Positions 11,051 to 23,447 of a stretch of DNA of 64,000 nt are shown here, in pieces. The stretch comes from Prosopocoilus inquinatus. Its lineage: Eukaryota > Arthropoda > Insecta > Coleoptera > Lucanidae. The position numbers were made by a program, and so were the translations under genes. Location: assembly GCA_036172665.1 (NCBI GenBank), contig CM069871.1:61378713-61442712 (forward strand), in the 5' to 3' direction. The notes under the pieces were generated by a model, which did no database searches, was not told the origin of the DNA, and saw only the letters and a program-made list of their open reading frames with translations. How positions within the stretch are numbered: position 1 is the stretch's first letter; every line of letters begins with the position of its first letter.

Positions 11051-13570
11051 TCAAAAGCAAGCAAGAAAAACGATTAAACTGAATTAAATTATCTTCAATT
11101 GACATGATAAATTGAATTTGAAAGTTGAATGAAAGTAATGTTTTGTAACATACGATTCACAGTCATTTACGATAAAGACGGTGAATATGGGGTTTACCTC
11201 GGAGGTGATGTTGACTACGAGTCTTGCACAGAACAGTGCGACGGGTCTAGATGGTCTGCCAAACGAGCAACAAGCTCAGCCAAAGTCTTCTGCTAGCCGG
11301 TGGACTTGAGGGCCTTAGGGCTGATAAAACGCCTGTAATAGTCCATCGATCAGAACGGATCAATAACAAAATTGTCTTTAAAAAGGACAGCGGAAAATTA
11401 TCTACAAGTGAACGAAGAGATCCTAAGTATAATTTCAGAAAGAGACAAGACAACTTACCATGTCAGTTCCACAAAATAAGATAAAAGAGATTATAGACGG
11501 TAGTCGGAACGATTCGGTTTGTGTCACCAAAAGAAGCTATGTTAACCCATCAGTGGCTCCCAATAAATTTGATCGGCATGGAAATGAAACGCCACCGTTC
11601 AGTACAAGAACTGCTGGATTGTTACTGCCGTACGATAAAACAGGACGCGCGGGGTAAAAAGAAAGTAGGAGAAGTTCACTTGTAACATAAAATTCTCCAG
11701 GAAAGGGTCTCTAAAATCGATCCTAAAATATCGAATTGTCTTGGCAACACTGACAATCAAAAAAGGCTAACCCTGTTTTTTTTAAACGAATTTTACACAA
11801 AGACCAATATCGTTTCATACGGGTGGGCTTTAAGGATTAATTTAGAGAGAAAAAAAACTTAAAATCTGTAAAACTTGCAGACAGTATAAAACAAAATATT
11901 GTATGCATGATGCATAATGCATAACCGTGGAGTGGTGGTGGTGATGGTTATTAAAGCCCTAGTTTAGAAACTTCGAACTCGGTTCCTTCGTCGTCTCGTT
12001 AGTAAGTCTTTAAATTATGCTTTAATAGGTCACTTCCCGGATTCGTATCGTAAAGAATAATTGCTATTGTTTCAAAAACTTCGTTTTTTTTTTAAATTAA
12101 TTGACGATCGCTTTTTAATTTAGCCACTGAAATAAATCGGTGTTCGGAGAAATCGATTTTTATTAGTATTCAAATCAGGTAAAAGTGAATTTAATTTATT
12201 ATCAAAAAAATATATAGATTCAAGGATAAATAGTTGAGAGAAGTATTAAATAAATTTTGATTCCGGATGCGCCTACTTATTTTAATATGTAAATTATTTA
12301 ACACTTGGGCTTGGGTGCGGGTAAATAAATTTTGCATTTTTTTCCTTTTTTGGTTTCCAATTTTTTTATATCACGTCTTCTTATTTGAACCGGGAATTCG
12401 GTAGTAGGACCTTCCGGTCATTTCGACGGCCAAACAACAAGCTGTGCCCGCAGAATTATGCCAGCTCGCTGATACGGTCCAAAAACAGGTTCTCGGGCTG
12501 TTAAATTTAATGGTGGCGGTGGTGGCGACGCAGAAAGAAGCTCTCTGCTCCTTGGGTCGCGTTCTCACGCGGAGTTCCTCGGCGAAGAAGCGAACCGTTA
12601 TAATTTATGCACTTCACCGAAATGAGCGCACGTATACTTTAGAAAGTACTTGATCCTTAATTATGGGTACGAAATTGCGCGCACCCATTCTCTTGCAACA
12701 TTTTAATAAAGAAACGAAGTATTCTGCACGGCCGAAATTACTTCGCCATCGCTTATTTTTTAATTGTAAAATTCAAATTATACAGAGTTGTTATAAATGA
12801 ACCACTGGACATGTTACGGCGTTGAAATCTGGTGATTGTCAATTTACCAGAGGTTTTCGTTTATGTTTCCTCTTCTTTGTTGTGTTTTGCAACAGAAGTT
12901 TAAAAATTTAATTTTTCTACAGCGAGCGTATAATTTCGATTAGTGAGAAATCAATCAGTTTATGTTCGTGAACAGCACTTGCAAGCGTTTAGGCTGTTGT
13001 GACGGCTGATATTAGTATTACTTGGTAACAACTGACACTGTAGTTTCGTCAGAAATATTTAAGACATTTCAACAGATCTTGATGATTACCAAAGTTCTTT
13101 ATTTACTTTTCCTCTTCTTCTAAACTGCAACTCACTTTTGAATCTGTATCCATCTCATTTGTTGGATTGTCTTTTCAGGAGGATTCATTAATCTAAAGTG
13201 CACTTTGAACATATTTATTTGAATTCTTATCAGATGACTTTCGTACCCTCTTTGTTGTTTGCTGGATGTTATACCCTGTGCTCAACTGCTGTTGTTATCA
13301 TGAAAACTTGAAAACTTTGACCAAAAATTGTGATGGTAATTATACTTAAAGCTGGGTGCGGACATTACTTAAATTCATTTTCCACCGGCAGTCTTTATGT
13401 AATATAAGGTTTTCCCATTCGCCGAGAATAGTCAAGGAATTTGTTTGTTTTATTGCAAAAGTTGATGAAGCTATTGAAGAACTGGAAATTTCATTACATT
13501 GTTACGTAATAACGAAAAAAGCGCTTTGTACGTTTTGACTCGCAGCAAGTGGGGCTGTGCCAACTGTAAC
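11051..13570. other. No gene recognised
   Basis: Two less AT-rich islands (about 11250-11660 and 12400-12650) contain overlapping short frames on both strands but no domain I recognise. The rest is AT-rich with homopolymers. Confidence 0.4.
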
Positions 13571-13645
13571 CTACCGTACCTCTTGAAGCAAGTTCAGTCG
13601 TTCTCTACCGTACTTCTTGAAGTAAGTTCGGTCGTTCCCTCGGAG
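13571..13645. repeat. Two-copy tandem repeat, period about 35 bp
   Basis: CTACCGTACCTCTTGAAGCA and CTACCGTACTTCTTGAAGTA lie next to each other, each followed by AGTTC.GTCGTTC. A similar GGTCGGTCGTTC.CTCGG stretch recurs near 32430, so this block is related to a dispersed repeat. Confidence 0.65.
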
Positions 13646-16600
13646 ACCATGTTGTGAAGAAGAGCTGCGCAGCTGTGCCCACTCATTGGAGACGGCGAGA
13701 AGGAATTCAAAAGGTGTTACGATTAAGGGCGTCACCCAGCAATGACTACGCAACTCACAAGTATGGATGACACACGGCCGGGAAAATGTATCCTTGTATG
13801 TCTCTGGAAGGTACAACTCCCCAGGACCCTCTTCTTCGTTGGTTAGTGGAATGAAATTGATAGGGAAGCAAAGAAAAGGGAGAATCTAATGGTGATCTTT
13901 GAGACTCCTCCCGAAGAGTATACATACCAACAAGAAAAACAATATAATAAATTCTAGTTCGGCCCGAAAATAGAACGTTTATTAAAGCACACAAGTATGT
14001 AAAATGTGAATATGCGCAACTCATTTACTCGGCCCAAACCAAAGGGCATTAGCGCATCGACGTGACTACGCTCGTGAAGCACGTAGGCCGAAATGCCTAA
14101 GAAAAGCAAAACAGACAAAGGCATAAAGGGAGACACACCAAAATTACATAAAATTTCGCTCTCTGAATAAGCCAAAACATTAACAATTAACATGAAAAAT
14201 GTTAAAAAAAATGTAATGGGACAAAACGGTATAAATATAACTCTATGAAAGTAAGAAAAAAAACTCCCTTAACTACGTTATAATACAACAAGCTGAATGT
14301 CTCTCTTCGCTGAATTCGTCGATGAAGATTCACATAAGCCCAACCCGGACCCCACCATTGGCAAGTTGCACGCCTGTGGAATAATGGCACGCTGTCGTTT
14401 CCGAAGGGCGAGAAAGAAAAGTTGGAAAAGTCTTACTCAAATCCCTCCAGGACGGAATGTCAGTGGAATGGCTGCGACGACCCGAAAACGGAAACGGTTG
14501 AACCTTTTCCTCCCAGCAAAAGCACGTGGAACACCTGGTGCACGTGTAGACTCTCGGAGTACAAAGCGACGCTGACGGGGTTAAGCGGAGTGACAATCAC
14601 CCTGCGCCGATTCGGCCGGTGAAATTCTGCCCCGGACTACTTGCTATAAAGGAGATGCGAAAAACGTGAAAATGGTGAACGACCGCGAAAAGTAAACACA
14701 CATGGAAAACAACCAAATAACAAGACATAGAAAAACAAAATGGGGCTTACCTTGCTGATAAACAGGAAGCCTGGAAAAGGTTCACACGCCCCACAACTCC
14801 CAATAAACGGTTACCAACTTATCGGGACAACAATTAGCGATGAGAATGCATCCGTACAGCGCGGTAGGGTTAAAGATACAAGAGCAAAATAGTTTCAAAA
14901 ACTCCCCAAACTCACACATCTGAGACGTGAAATACACCCGCATAGACCGCATGTTTGTCGTCAAGAGAGAGAATGACGGCTGCTCCGGTCAAAAGCCTGC
15001 CCACCAACAACCACCACGCCCTTAACATGCGTGCATAAAGAGAAGCCTACCCGACCGTAACGATTGCAGAGAAATACGAATGTAACAAAAGTTGTTTTCT
15101 AAAATTAGAAAAAAAGTAGAACATTGTTTTGAATATTAAAAAAAATAGGAGAATTGCAAAATGTAAATAAATTGTGAAAAAGTTTATCAAGTTTTTAACG
15201 AAAAAAAGTTATTGAGGGTCTTGGCAACCATAAAAAGAACTGTGGCTATTGGGTTATCTATGAAATCAGGAAGGAAAATGTGTTAACATATAATTAAAAA
15301 AATGTGTAATCGCAGTCAATGGTGTAAAGTTTTTTGATGAAGTCAAGGGAAACCTGAAAAATACGTAAAACCACATTGCAAATATAACTTACATGACAAT
15401 TTGAAGACGCACTCTACTGGACGACATGAGTTCGCGCACTGTGACAACTAATTTACAATCAACAAAGCTAACTATTTAAATGAATCTGACTAACTTAATT
15501 TCCAGTTTACATAAACTTCGGGTCAGGCGGTTAGTCTTAAAAAATGCCGAACATCCATATTACTTTTACTTTGCTGGCAGCTGTTATTATGTAACCGATG
15601 TGCAAAAGAAGTAGGCCAATGATTGCTTTTATGAACCAGGAGCCGATTTTACTTAATTATTTCTTCTTGGTACAACGTTACAAGATCAAATAATGTCTGC
15701 AAAGGTGAAATGATCGTGGTTAAAAATTAATTGAAAGATATACAAGGTGTTCTTTTACTGTGTGCAAATAAATAAACAAACCTCAGTATAAGTACACGAA
15801 ATGCTAAATTCTGCGGGAATGGTTTGGTGGCGTATCGTAGCCAAAAAATTTCGGAGGTACCACTTGTTTGGAACTGCTAAAATGTTCAAGAAAAAAAATA
15901 TTTAGGTCAACGACGCCTTTTTTCTCGGTATGAACACGCCCAGCGATACTGCATTGGATCTTCAACGCAGCGTTTCGTATTATTAATCGCCGATATCATT
16001 TATTAATTATTTTTTTTTAAATTTTAATTGAAATGTTTTACGATATCAACTATCGATGTATAAATCCGAAAATTTATGCACCAATTAGGCAAGCACGTTA
16101 AAAATATTATTCCTTCGCCCTTTTACGTAAACAAGCTTTTGCTGTAATCTCGTTGCCAGCTATGAAAGTATTACTACTTATGGTCCATAGAAAAAAAAGT
16201 AAATGTAAAATTTTGATAAGTCTATTAAAAATAATATGGAATGAGAAAGTACTATTTTTTTGTACTTCGCTTTTAATTTATTAATTTGCAATTACGAAGC
16301 ACTGATTCTTGAATTGCACTAGTTTTTAATTTAAAAATACTTAAACTTGTAAGTACTTGCAGTGAAGTTGATTTAATAAATTCAGGCACAATGTAAACGT
16401 TTTGATTGACCAGCTGACCGACCGTGTTGATTTACGTCGTTCCTGCTCAAGATCAAGTGAAGTACTGACCCTGACCTACCTTCGGCTTCGGGTCGTAATT
16501 CAACAGGCGGCCGCGTTCCACTTTTAGCTATGCCAGCAGTTCTCAAACGGTTTAGTGAAAATATGCCCACTGCATTTTTCTCGAAAACTATTACATTTTT

Positions 16601-16971
16601 GTAAAAAACATATGAGTTCAATCGTTGCCATTTACGGTGATATATTACAGATTTAAATATTTACACACAGTAAAATAACACTCAGTAGAATGTGTGATGA
16701 TTAAGCCTTAGATGGAGAAATATAAATGCAGAAATGCGCAAGAGTTGTTTTAGGAGATAACAGAAATTGCTGATCTATAGTTTATGCCAGCTTATGGCAT
16801 AATAGGATCCGATTTTTTTTTTTTTTTTTGCGGACCTCGCCTAATAGTAATAGTAACGCAATAGCCATTGCATGCACGTGCCAGCGGCGTCATTGAATCA
16901 AATTGTTTTCGTCGTGCGTAATATTTTACCGTCTTGGTTTTTGCTGCGCATAAAATCTAATAACACTAACG
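13646..16971. other. No gene recognised
   Basis: 13.6-15.0 kb is relatively GC-rich and holds overlapping frames on both strands (for example 14297-14622), but none shows a family motif or consistent splice sites. 15.0-17.0 kb is AT-rich. It may contain decayed repeats I cannot name. Confidence 0.4.
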
Positions 16972-17015
16972 TGGTTAATGTATTGTATCGAAGTGGTTAA
17001 TGTATTGTATCGAAG
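16972..17015 (+). repeat. Perfect 22-bp tandem duplication
   Basis: The unit begins TGGTTAATGTATTG and is present twice without change at 16972-16993 and 16994-17015. It is probably a recent slippage duplication. Confidence 0.85.
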
Positions 17016-17988
17016 TGGTTAACGCTCGCTTGAATCACCTTTTTATGACATACATTTAATTTATTATTATTTACGTAAAACGTCTGCTTCTGTTCTTGAT
17101 GCTGGAAGTGACGCCTGTGGTTACGGCGGATTGATAACGCGCTCTGCCCTTGCCTTTCGTTCACCTTAGGCATTTCCTTGCATCCCTACGGTTATTAACA
17201 AATCGAATTTCAAAACATTCGTATATTGTTTGTTTCAAATTGAAAATTAGGTCAAGCCCACACTTTCGTTTGTCCTTTTTATTGTTAGTACTGATATACG
17301 CTGCAACTGCTAGAAGCAAGTTATCTGTCAGTTTTTACGACTCTTGCAAAAACAGATTTGAAGTAGAAGCAAAATCTAAATATTCCTTTGATTTATTTAA
17401 GTTGCTTTCGTGCAGGCAAAATGTTTCTGTGTATTTGTACTTATTAGAACAACAAGGTACCAGTAAGTTTGTCTCGTTGTTGCCTCAGTGTAAAGACGGC
17501 TTAATGATTTCCGTTGAATTTAGAACTTTCCTATTATAAGCAACTGTGTCGATTCAACGTCTGCCATCTAGTCGGCTCGTAACGCAAACAGGTGATAATA
17601 AAAGCAAACGTACACGTGTCACGCTAAAAAGCCACGCGGAGTCCCAAGTCTATTGATAAGTGTGAAGTCTGGAAATTTTATAACGACATAAAACCTCCTT
17701 GACTAATTTACATTTCACCGTTGCTAACAGCTTGTGTTAATTTGCCGCCGCCGCCGCCGCCCTGGTCTCGGATGCAGGAGGCGTGCGCAAGGTGTTTCGT
17801 AAAAGCAATTTCTTACACGTTTTTTTCCCTATTGAATTAATTTTTATCGGAATTAAAATTATAAACGTAGAGAACGTTTTCATTTTTAAAGCCGGGTTTC
17901 AAGTGAGTTCCTTTCTACTCGCTCAGAACTATTTTAAAGCCCGATACACACTTGGTATATCTTTATATACTTATAAAAAAAAAAATTT
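17016..17988. other. No gene recognised; (GCC)n run near 17742
   Basis: A 129-codon frame at 17150-17539 shows no domain and is AT-rich, so it is not called. A short (GCC)6-type run at about 17742-17760 followed by a GC-rich patch could belong to a promoter or 5' exon, but no splice donor could be tied to the downstream zinc-finger gene. Confidence 0.35.
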
Positions 17989-19434
17989 CGTTTCGTCTTT
18001 CCGCGGCAATCATCAGTTTCGATTTTTTAAATACAACTTATATCTTTTTATTGTTCTATTCGATAGCATTTTTTCTCCTGATTACAATGATATATCACAC
18101 TTAATAGTTAATATTAATTTGAAGCTTAAATAATTCAGATTTTATATGAAAATTTTATTTAATACATAATTTCAAATTTTTTGTTCCTTTTCTTATCTTT
18201 TTATTATTCTAGTCGAAAGCATTTTTTCTTTTGATTTCAGTGAGTGTAATACTTAATACCTTTTTTTCAAGTAAAGTTGGAATATGACAAAAAAACTGAT
18301 ATCGTTTCCTCATGTTTTTCTTAATAAGTAAATTTATTCCTAACCTCTTTCTTTATTTGTTAAGTATTAGCAACAACATTCAGTTGTCGGAAGAGGAAAA
18401 GTCAATAAATATTGACTAAATGATATGAGGTGGTTAACACAAATCAAATAAACATCAAAATAAACATATTAAATTACAAGAACAGAATAAATAAGTTGAA
18501 TAAAAATTATAGACGAAGAACATGACTCTGTGAAATAAATAAAGTGAAATAAATAAGTTAAGGTAAATCTTCGAATTGTCCTCCACTGCTTTCAAGACAT
18601 AGATTCGTTCTTAATCCTACGTGTTGTCTAGCGTGTTGAACATGAATTCGCGAAACAATTCTGTAAGAATCTAATATTCGCCTTCTTTTAGTTCCTCCTT
18701 ATTATTTATCTTAATGCTAGTCACTGTTTCAATGTCCAAAATATAAAGCCTACTTTATCCTGTTTAAATTATGGATGGTGGTTCCGTTATAACATGCCAA
18801 ACTTCAACTAGTTAAAACGAGTGAACTTGACCATATTTAAAAAAAAAATAAAGATAGTCAGTGTTGAGAGCCACTGAGTGCTAAAGAAATTAAAAAAAAA
18901 AAATACATTGTTATAGAAAGTATATTTCAAATTTATTACAAAAATATTCGTTTTAGCTGCCAATGTACTTGTAGAAGGCACTATTCAGTAATATCTAAAT
19001 ATTTTTAGTATAATTAGTATTCACTTTTTCTTTTAATCCAACAGTGCGAGTCAAGATTAAAAACTAGGCTTTTTCATTCCTATGCTAAAGCTGAGATGCT
19101 GATCTAGCAAGTTATATTAGAACCACTAGATATTTTTCGGTAAAGATTAATTTTTGTAAGTGCAGTGCATTATTAAAATAACGATACAGAAAAACTTTAA
19201 ATAGTTTATTATAATTTACACTGTAGCTAAGAAAATGAACTAAAAATTTAAAATTATGTATTAAATAAAATTTTCACATAAAAATCTGTATTATTTAAGC
19301 TTCAGATTAATATCAACTATTAAGTGTGATATATCATTGTAATCAGGAGAAAAAATGCTATCGAATAGAACAATAAAAAGATATAAGTTGTATTTAAAAA
19401 ATCGAAACTGATGATTGCCGCGGAAAGACGAAAC
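17989..19434. mobile_element. DNA-element-like unit with ~185-bp terminal inverted repeats
   Basis: 17989-18172 and 19251-19434 are reverse complements with only a few differences (for example GTTAATATTAATTT against GTTGATATTAATCT). The termini read CGTTTCGTCTTTCCGCGG. The 1.08-kb interior is AT-rich with no transposase recognised. The arms' high similarity suggests a young or conversion-maintained foldback. The two matching open frames in the arms are copies of the same repeat sequence and not genes. Confidence 0.75.
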
Positions 19435-20799
19435 GTTTGACTTCAATTCTGCCACCCCTATTCGAAGCAGAATCAAAAAGTGCCTGTAGAAAGTGAAATC
19501 AGAATTTCAAAATTATGTATAATAAACGAGATACAGAGAGAAAAAGAAAATAAATTTTTTCACATTTTCATTAATATCTCAAGAAGAAATAAGAAAAAAA
19601 TCATTCTCTCAATGGATACGAATTAGGCAACTTTTCTTCCATTTAACCGAATTTGTATCTCTTATGGTTTAGGAGATCCCTTCAGTGCACACCCAATTTG
19701 AAACAGCCGGTATAATAAAACCAATAATGTAAAAGGTGTCTATAAAATAATTCCTGTTTAATTTATCTTATTTTTGAATTTTAGAAATAGAAACCTAATG
19801 ATTCTTTTATACTAAGAGACGTGAATCAAAGCTTTTTAAAAAGATTTACACTTTACGTAAAAAAAATTCAAGATGCTTTGAATATGTTTTACGTTAAATT
19901 TTTAATCATTTTTTTAAATTCAATTTTTCCGAAATATTTTTCGTTTCTAGTTAAAAAGTTAATTTTTAGAAAACATGTAAATCGATTTAATATGTTAATG
20001 GTAAAATTTTATTTAATGTTATTTTATTTAAAACCAAAACTTCGTTTATTTTCTTGGGTATCCGACGCTCAATTGTTTGTTGTATCTGTAGCAGTACTGA
20101 AATAAATTCTACAACTTATTTTATCCTTTTTTCTTTCTAAAATAAAAAATTAATTAATTAAGCAGGAATTATTTTATACACATCTTCTACATTATTAGTT
20201 TTATTATACATATAGTCCCATTAGAATTTTATTTCGAATCGAAAATGTAATAAAATACAGGGTGTTACATTAAAAAAAAAAACTTAAGTTTAGTTTATAT
20301 CTCTTTTATCCGACCATCAATTGTTTTTCTGTGACCACTCAGAGAAACTTTGAATTAAGCCCTTTAAGTTTTGTATTAAACATTTTTTTCTGTAATCAAA
20401 AATAAAAGAGTTAAAGGGGGTAGAAATTCTCGCGTAGTCACCTTGTACCTGTGACTAAATAAAAAGTGTAATAAATGAATCACAGCTGGCGATATCTGTA
20501 TGTGCGTTTAAGATTTAGTAAATCAGTTTTCTTAATAACTTCTAAACATCTTTCTGGCACTTAGACCCTTTTGAAATTATGGTCTTCAATTGCTTCTATC
20601 AAAACCACGTTGTTATGACGTCGTCCATCCCATTTTGTACTATAAAAACCACTTTCCGGTTTTTTTTTTCTTTCGAAAGACACATTTCCCTAATAAATGC
20701 TTTTAATGTTCAGTAAACAAGGAGTTTATGAACAAGATAAAAACACCGGACTCTGGTCGGGCATGAAAATGTTATTATGTAAACAAATTCTGATAATTT
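19435..20799. other. No gene recognised; dispersed repeat at about 20258-20455
   Basis: Around 20258-20455 the sequence resembles 52940-53130, sharing GTTTTGTATT.AACATTT, AAAAGAGTTAAAGGGGG-like and GTAGTCACC. This is another ACAGGGTGTT-type dispersed repeat. The rest is AT-rich with a 94-codon chance frame at 19821-20105. Confidence 0.4.
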
Positions 20800-21920
20800 A
20801 AGCAAATTTATTAGTAAATAAAAAAATTCATGAAGAGCACTTTTGTATGGTAGTAAAACGTGCAGACATTTAAAAAAGCCTGTAAAGTTCCGATCTGGAA
20901 AAACGCCAGTACGGTGACGTTCACGTAAAAAAAATGTTGCAGCGAAGCCAAATCGCTAATATTATGTATTTTCTCAAGTAAATTGTATTCTCTACAAATG
21001 GACATAAATAATATCTTGCCTCCAAATATTGAAATGTAAAATAACATCTTGCCAGCAGAGCAACAGATCGTTTCCAGACCGATTGCAAAATATTTGCTAT
21101 TAACAGCGTTTTGAAAAATGTTATTAACATGACAATAAAAGTAAAAAAATAAATGTAAACAGCAAATGTTATATTAACATAATTATTATTATACATATAT
21201 ATTTCTTTGGCATTTCTTCACATGTTATTCGCAAATGTCATCAACATCGCTGATAACAGAAGTTTCCTGACATTTTCTGTTCCCAGGTTTCAATTTTTGT
21301 TAATAACGTTGCATGTCATCAATAGTGTTATTAACAATTTTACCTCCGATGTAAAACCAGCTTTAAAGTGTCTACGTATCGACAAAATAACATGTTAAGA
21401 AAATGAACAACAATGTCATTGATATCCACAACGGCGACAGTATTACTGAAAGTTTTAACTTTTGCGCGTCACTAACACATTCGTCATCACGTTGTATTAT
21501 TTCTGTTATACAAAATGAGTTAAAAAACGTGCGTTAACGTGTCAATGACATTTCGTTAACAATACTCTTTGTTCTACATAAACCGCCGCCAGATCAATCG
21601 CAAAACATTGATTGCTACTAACTCGGTTACGAAGAATATTATCATCATGAAAAAAATTCACTATCACGTTAATGAAGAGATACACGCCCTTATGCTGTAT
21701 CCATTTACGTTAAACATAACGTGACGTTAACGACGAGTTTATGTTCAAACCTATTTCAAAAAAAGATAACAGCACGTTATGTTTAACGTAAATGGATAGA
21801 GCATAAGGGCGATAATCACCCCTATGCTGTATCATTTCATGTTATACACAACGTGCCGTTGTCGTCGATTTCACGTTATGAAGTAATAATTTGAACGTGA
21901 AATCATCGTTAACGACACTT

Positions 21921-22785
21921 TATACAGGGTGATCAAAATTCTAAATACAAACCATTCTTTACTGTTTCTCAATTAAATCAATAATAAAGGAGTTATTGCG
22001 ATATTTGTATTTATCGTTTACAAGAAGAAAAATTTTATTAAAAATTTGCTATTTGCTATAAATTGCTATGCGGTACTCGTAGCGATTTCCGCCCTAAATG
22101 AGACTTCGCCAGCAGAAGAGCAGTTCGAGAATTCCACCGTAATCTGACCGATCCGGCCGACTTGCGTGTTCAGTTGCAAAGGACAGCTTAAACCGTGACA
22201 TTGTGGTACCGGATTTTGAGCTTTGACTGGGCGATAATAACGTAACGACAATGCTGTACTATTGTGTACTATTTGTGTACCATTATTATTTTACTATTCA
22301 TCTTAAGACGAATAACAAATATATTATTGCGATATTTGTAACTGGTACAACATTTAAAATCACATTTGTTCCAATTAGTGCCGAAATAGCCAAATAGAGG
22401 ATGCTTAAAAACCTCGTCCAACCAACTTGAAGCCGATTAAAAAATGATGCAACGACAAGCCAATTGTGTCTGCATTGACATGTGAGTGATAGCTTACAAG
22501 ACTAAACTGTAGATTGCAATAAATTAAGCGCTGTGGATACGTAAGAAAGCCGGAGAGGTCACATCACGATGGAATTTTCGAACTGCTCTTCTGCTGATGA
22601 GGCCGCAATTAGGGCCGAAATCGCTACAATGCGACACCCTGTTGCAATTTAACCGATTTGTAGCAAATATTTAATGGATTTTTTTTGTAAGTGATGACTA
22701 CAAATACCGCAATAACTCCTTTATTATTTATTTAAGTATGAAATAGTAAAGAGTGACTTGTATTTAGAATTTTATGTTCTTTCAT
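21921..22785. mobile_element. Foldback with AGGGTG end, nested in larger palindrome
   Basis: The left arm starts TATACAGGGTGATCAAAATT and includes AATAAAGGAGTTATTGCG. The right arm contains CGCAATAACTCCTTTATTAT and ends at TATTTAGAATTTT. The inner parts AGAAGAGCAGTTCGA and TCGAACTGCTCTTCT also pair. The middle is non-coding. The right arm carries the hammerhead-like core described separately. Confidence 0.75.
22594..22642 (+). ncRNA. Second hammerhead-like core
   Basis: CTGATGA (22594-22600) is followed by a 4-bp stem GGCC/GGCC (22601-22604 with 22613-22616), then GAAA (22617-22620), then TCGC..GCGA, which can form stem III (22621-22624 with 22631-22634). The base after stem III is C where a functional hammerhead needs U opposite the last A of GAAA, and stem I is not evident. 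The sequence next to the core resembles that at 1358-1385. It is probably a degenerate ribozyme; the call is from the pattern alone. Confidence 0.35.
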
Positions 22786-23170
22786 TTGTCAATAAAAAAG
22801 AGAGGGTGGTCCATTAAAGATAATGTTACAAAGGCAAGTATTTTGAGAATGCGATGCGCAATTGTTTTTCTGAAATCACCGATGTACTGCCGAGTAGAGA
22901 CAGTTCATTTTTGCTAATTTGAACGACTTCGTAGCTCCAATAATAATTTCGAAGTCAGCAATAGTGCGGCAGTAACTTTGATCAACCTGTATACCTACAA
23001 CATGAAATGATACAGCATAGGGGTGAATAAATGTTAATAACATCTGTTTAACAACAAAAGTTATTATTATCGGCAAAGTTGTTATTACGAACACGTAATA
23101 TTTTTTCGACATTTATCACGTGTTAACCGCAAATGTTAATAGAAGTATTCTAGCATTTTTTAATGTTGAT

Positions 23171-23447
23171 CAATAACGTTACTACTTAGGCCCAGTTTTT
23201 ACATCACAATATAACTTTAAACTTCATTTTATTTCTGTTATAACAATTATAAGAACAATAGTTTCTGTAGAAATAAAATAAAGCTTAAAGTTAAAACGCA
23301 ATTGAAAAATTAACCCTTACCGCTACTTTTATAATCAGATTGTAAGGAAGCTTTAATTTAAAGACACTTTAAGTATAGGGAAACAAATGTATTTTTTAAG
23401 GTTAAAGTAACTTTCAATTTAAAGTCTGATTATGAAAACGTCACTTA
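23171..23447. other. Repeat-derived sequence, no gene
   Basis: It begins GGCCCAGTTTTTACAT like several MITE ends and contains an internal pair (AACTTTAAACTTCATTTTAT with ATAAAATAAAGCTTAAAGTT). No matching right end was identified with confidence. Confidence 0.4.

Larger units (their letters stand above)
20800..23170. repeat. Complex nested foldback region rich in GTTAAC motifs
   Basis: CCTATGCTGTATCATTTCAT near 21821 has its reverse complement at about 23000-23023, marking a large outer inverted repeat. Within it, 21687-21716 and 21776-21805 form another hairpin (TATCCATTTACGTTAAACAT). Motifs such as GTTAACG, ATGTTATTAACA and AACGTTAAC recur many times on both sides. An 865-bp foldback (21921-22785) sits in the middle. 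No protein is recognised. Confidence 0.6.

Noticed and set aside
14297..14622. Overlapping frames in a GC-richer patch, on both strands
   Set aside because: Frames on both strands overlap and none shows a family motif or consistent splice sites.
17150..17539. 129-codon + strand frame that could be a small gene
   Set aside because: No domain, AT-rich codons, no splice or promoter context; chance frames of this length are expected.
18001..18133. Matching frames in 17783-18133 (+) and 19291-19476 (-) that look like a duplicated gene
   Set aside because: They are the two arms of the same inverted repeat read in opposite directions.
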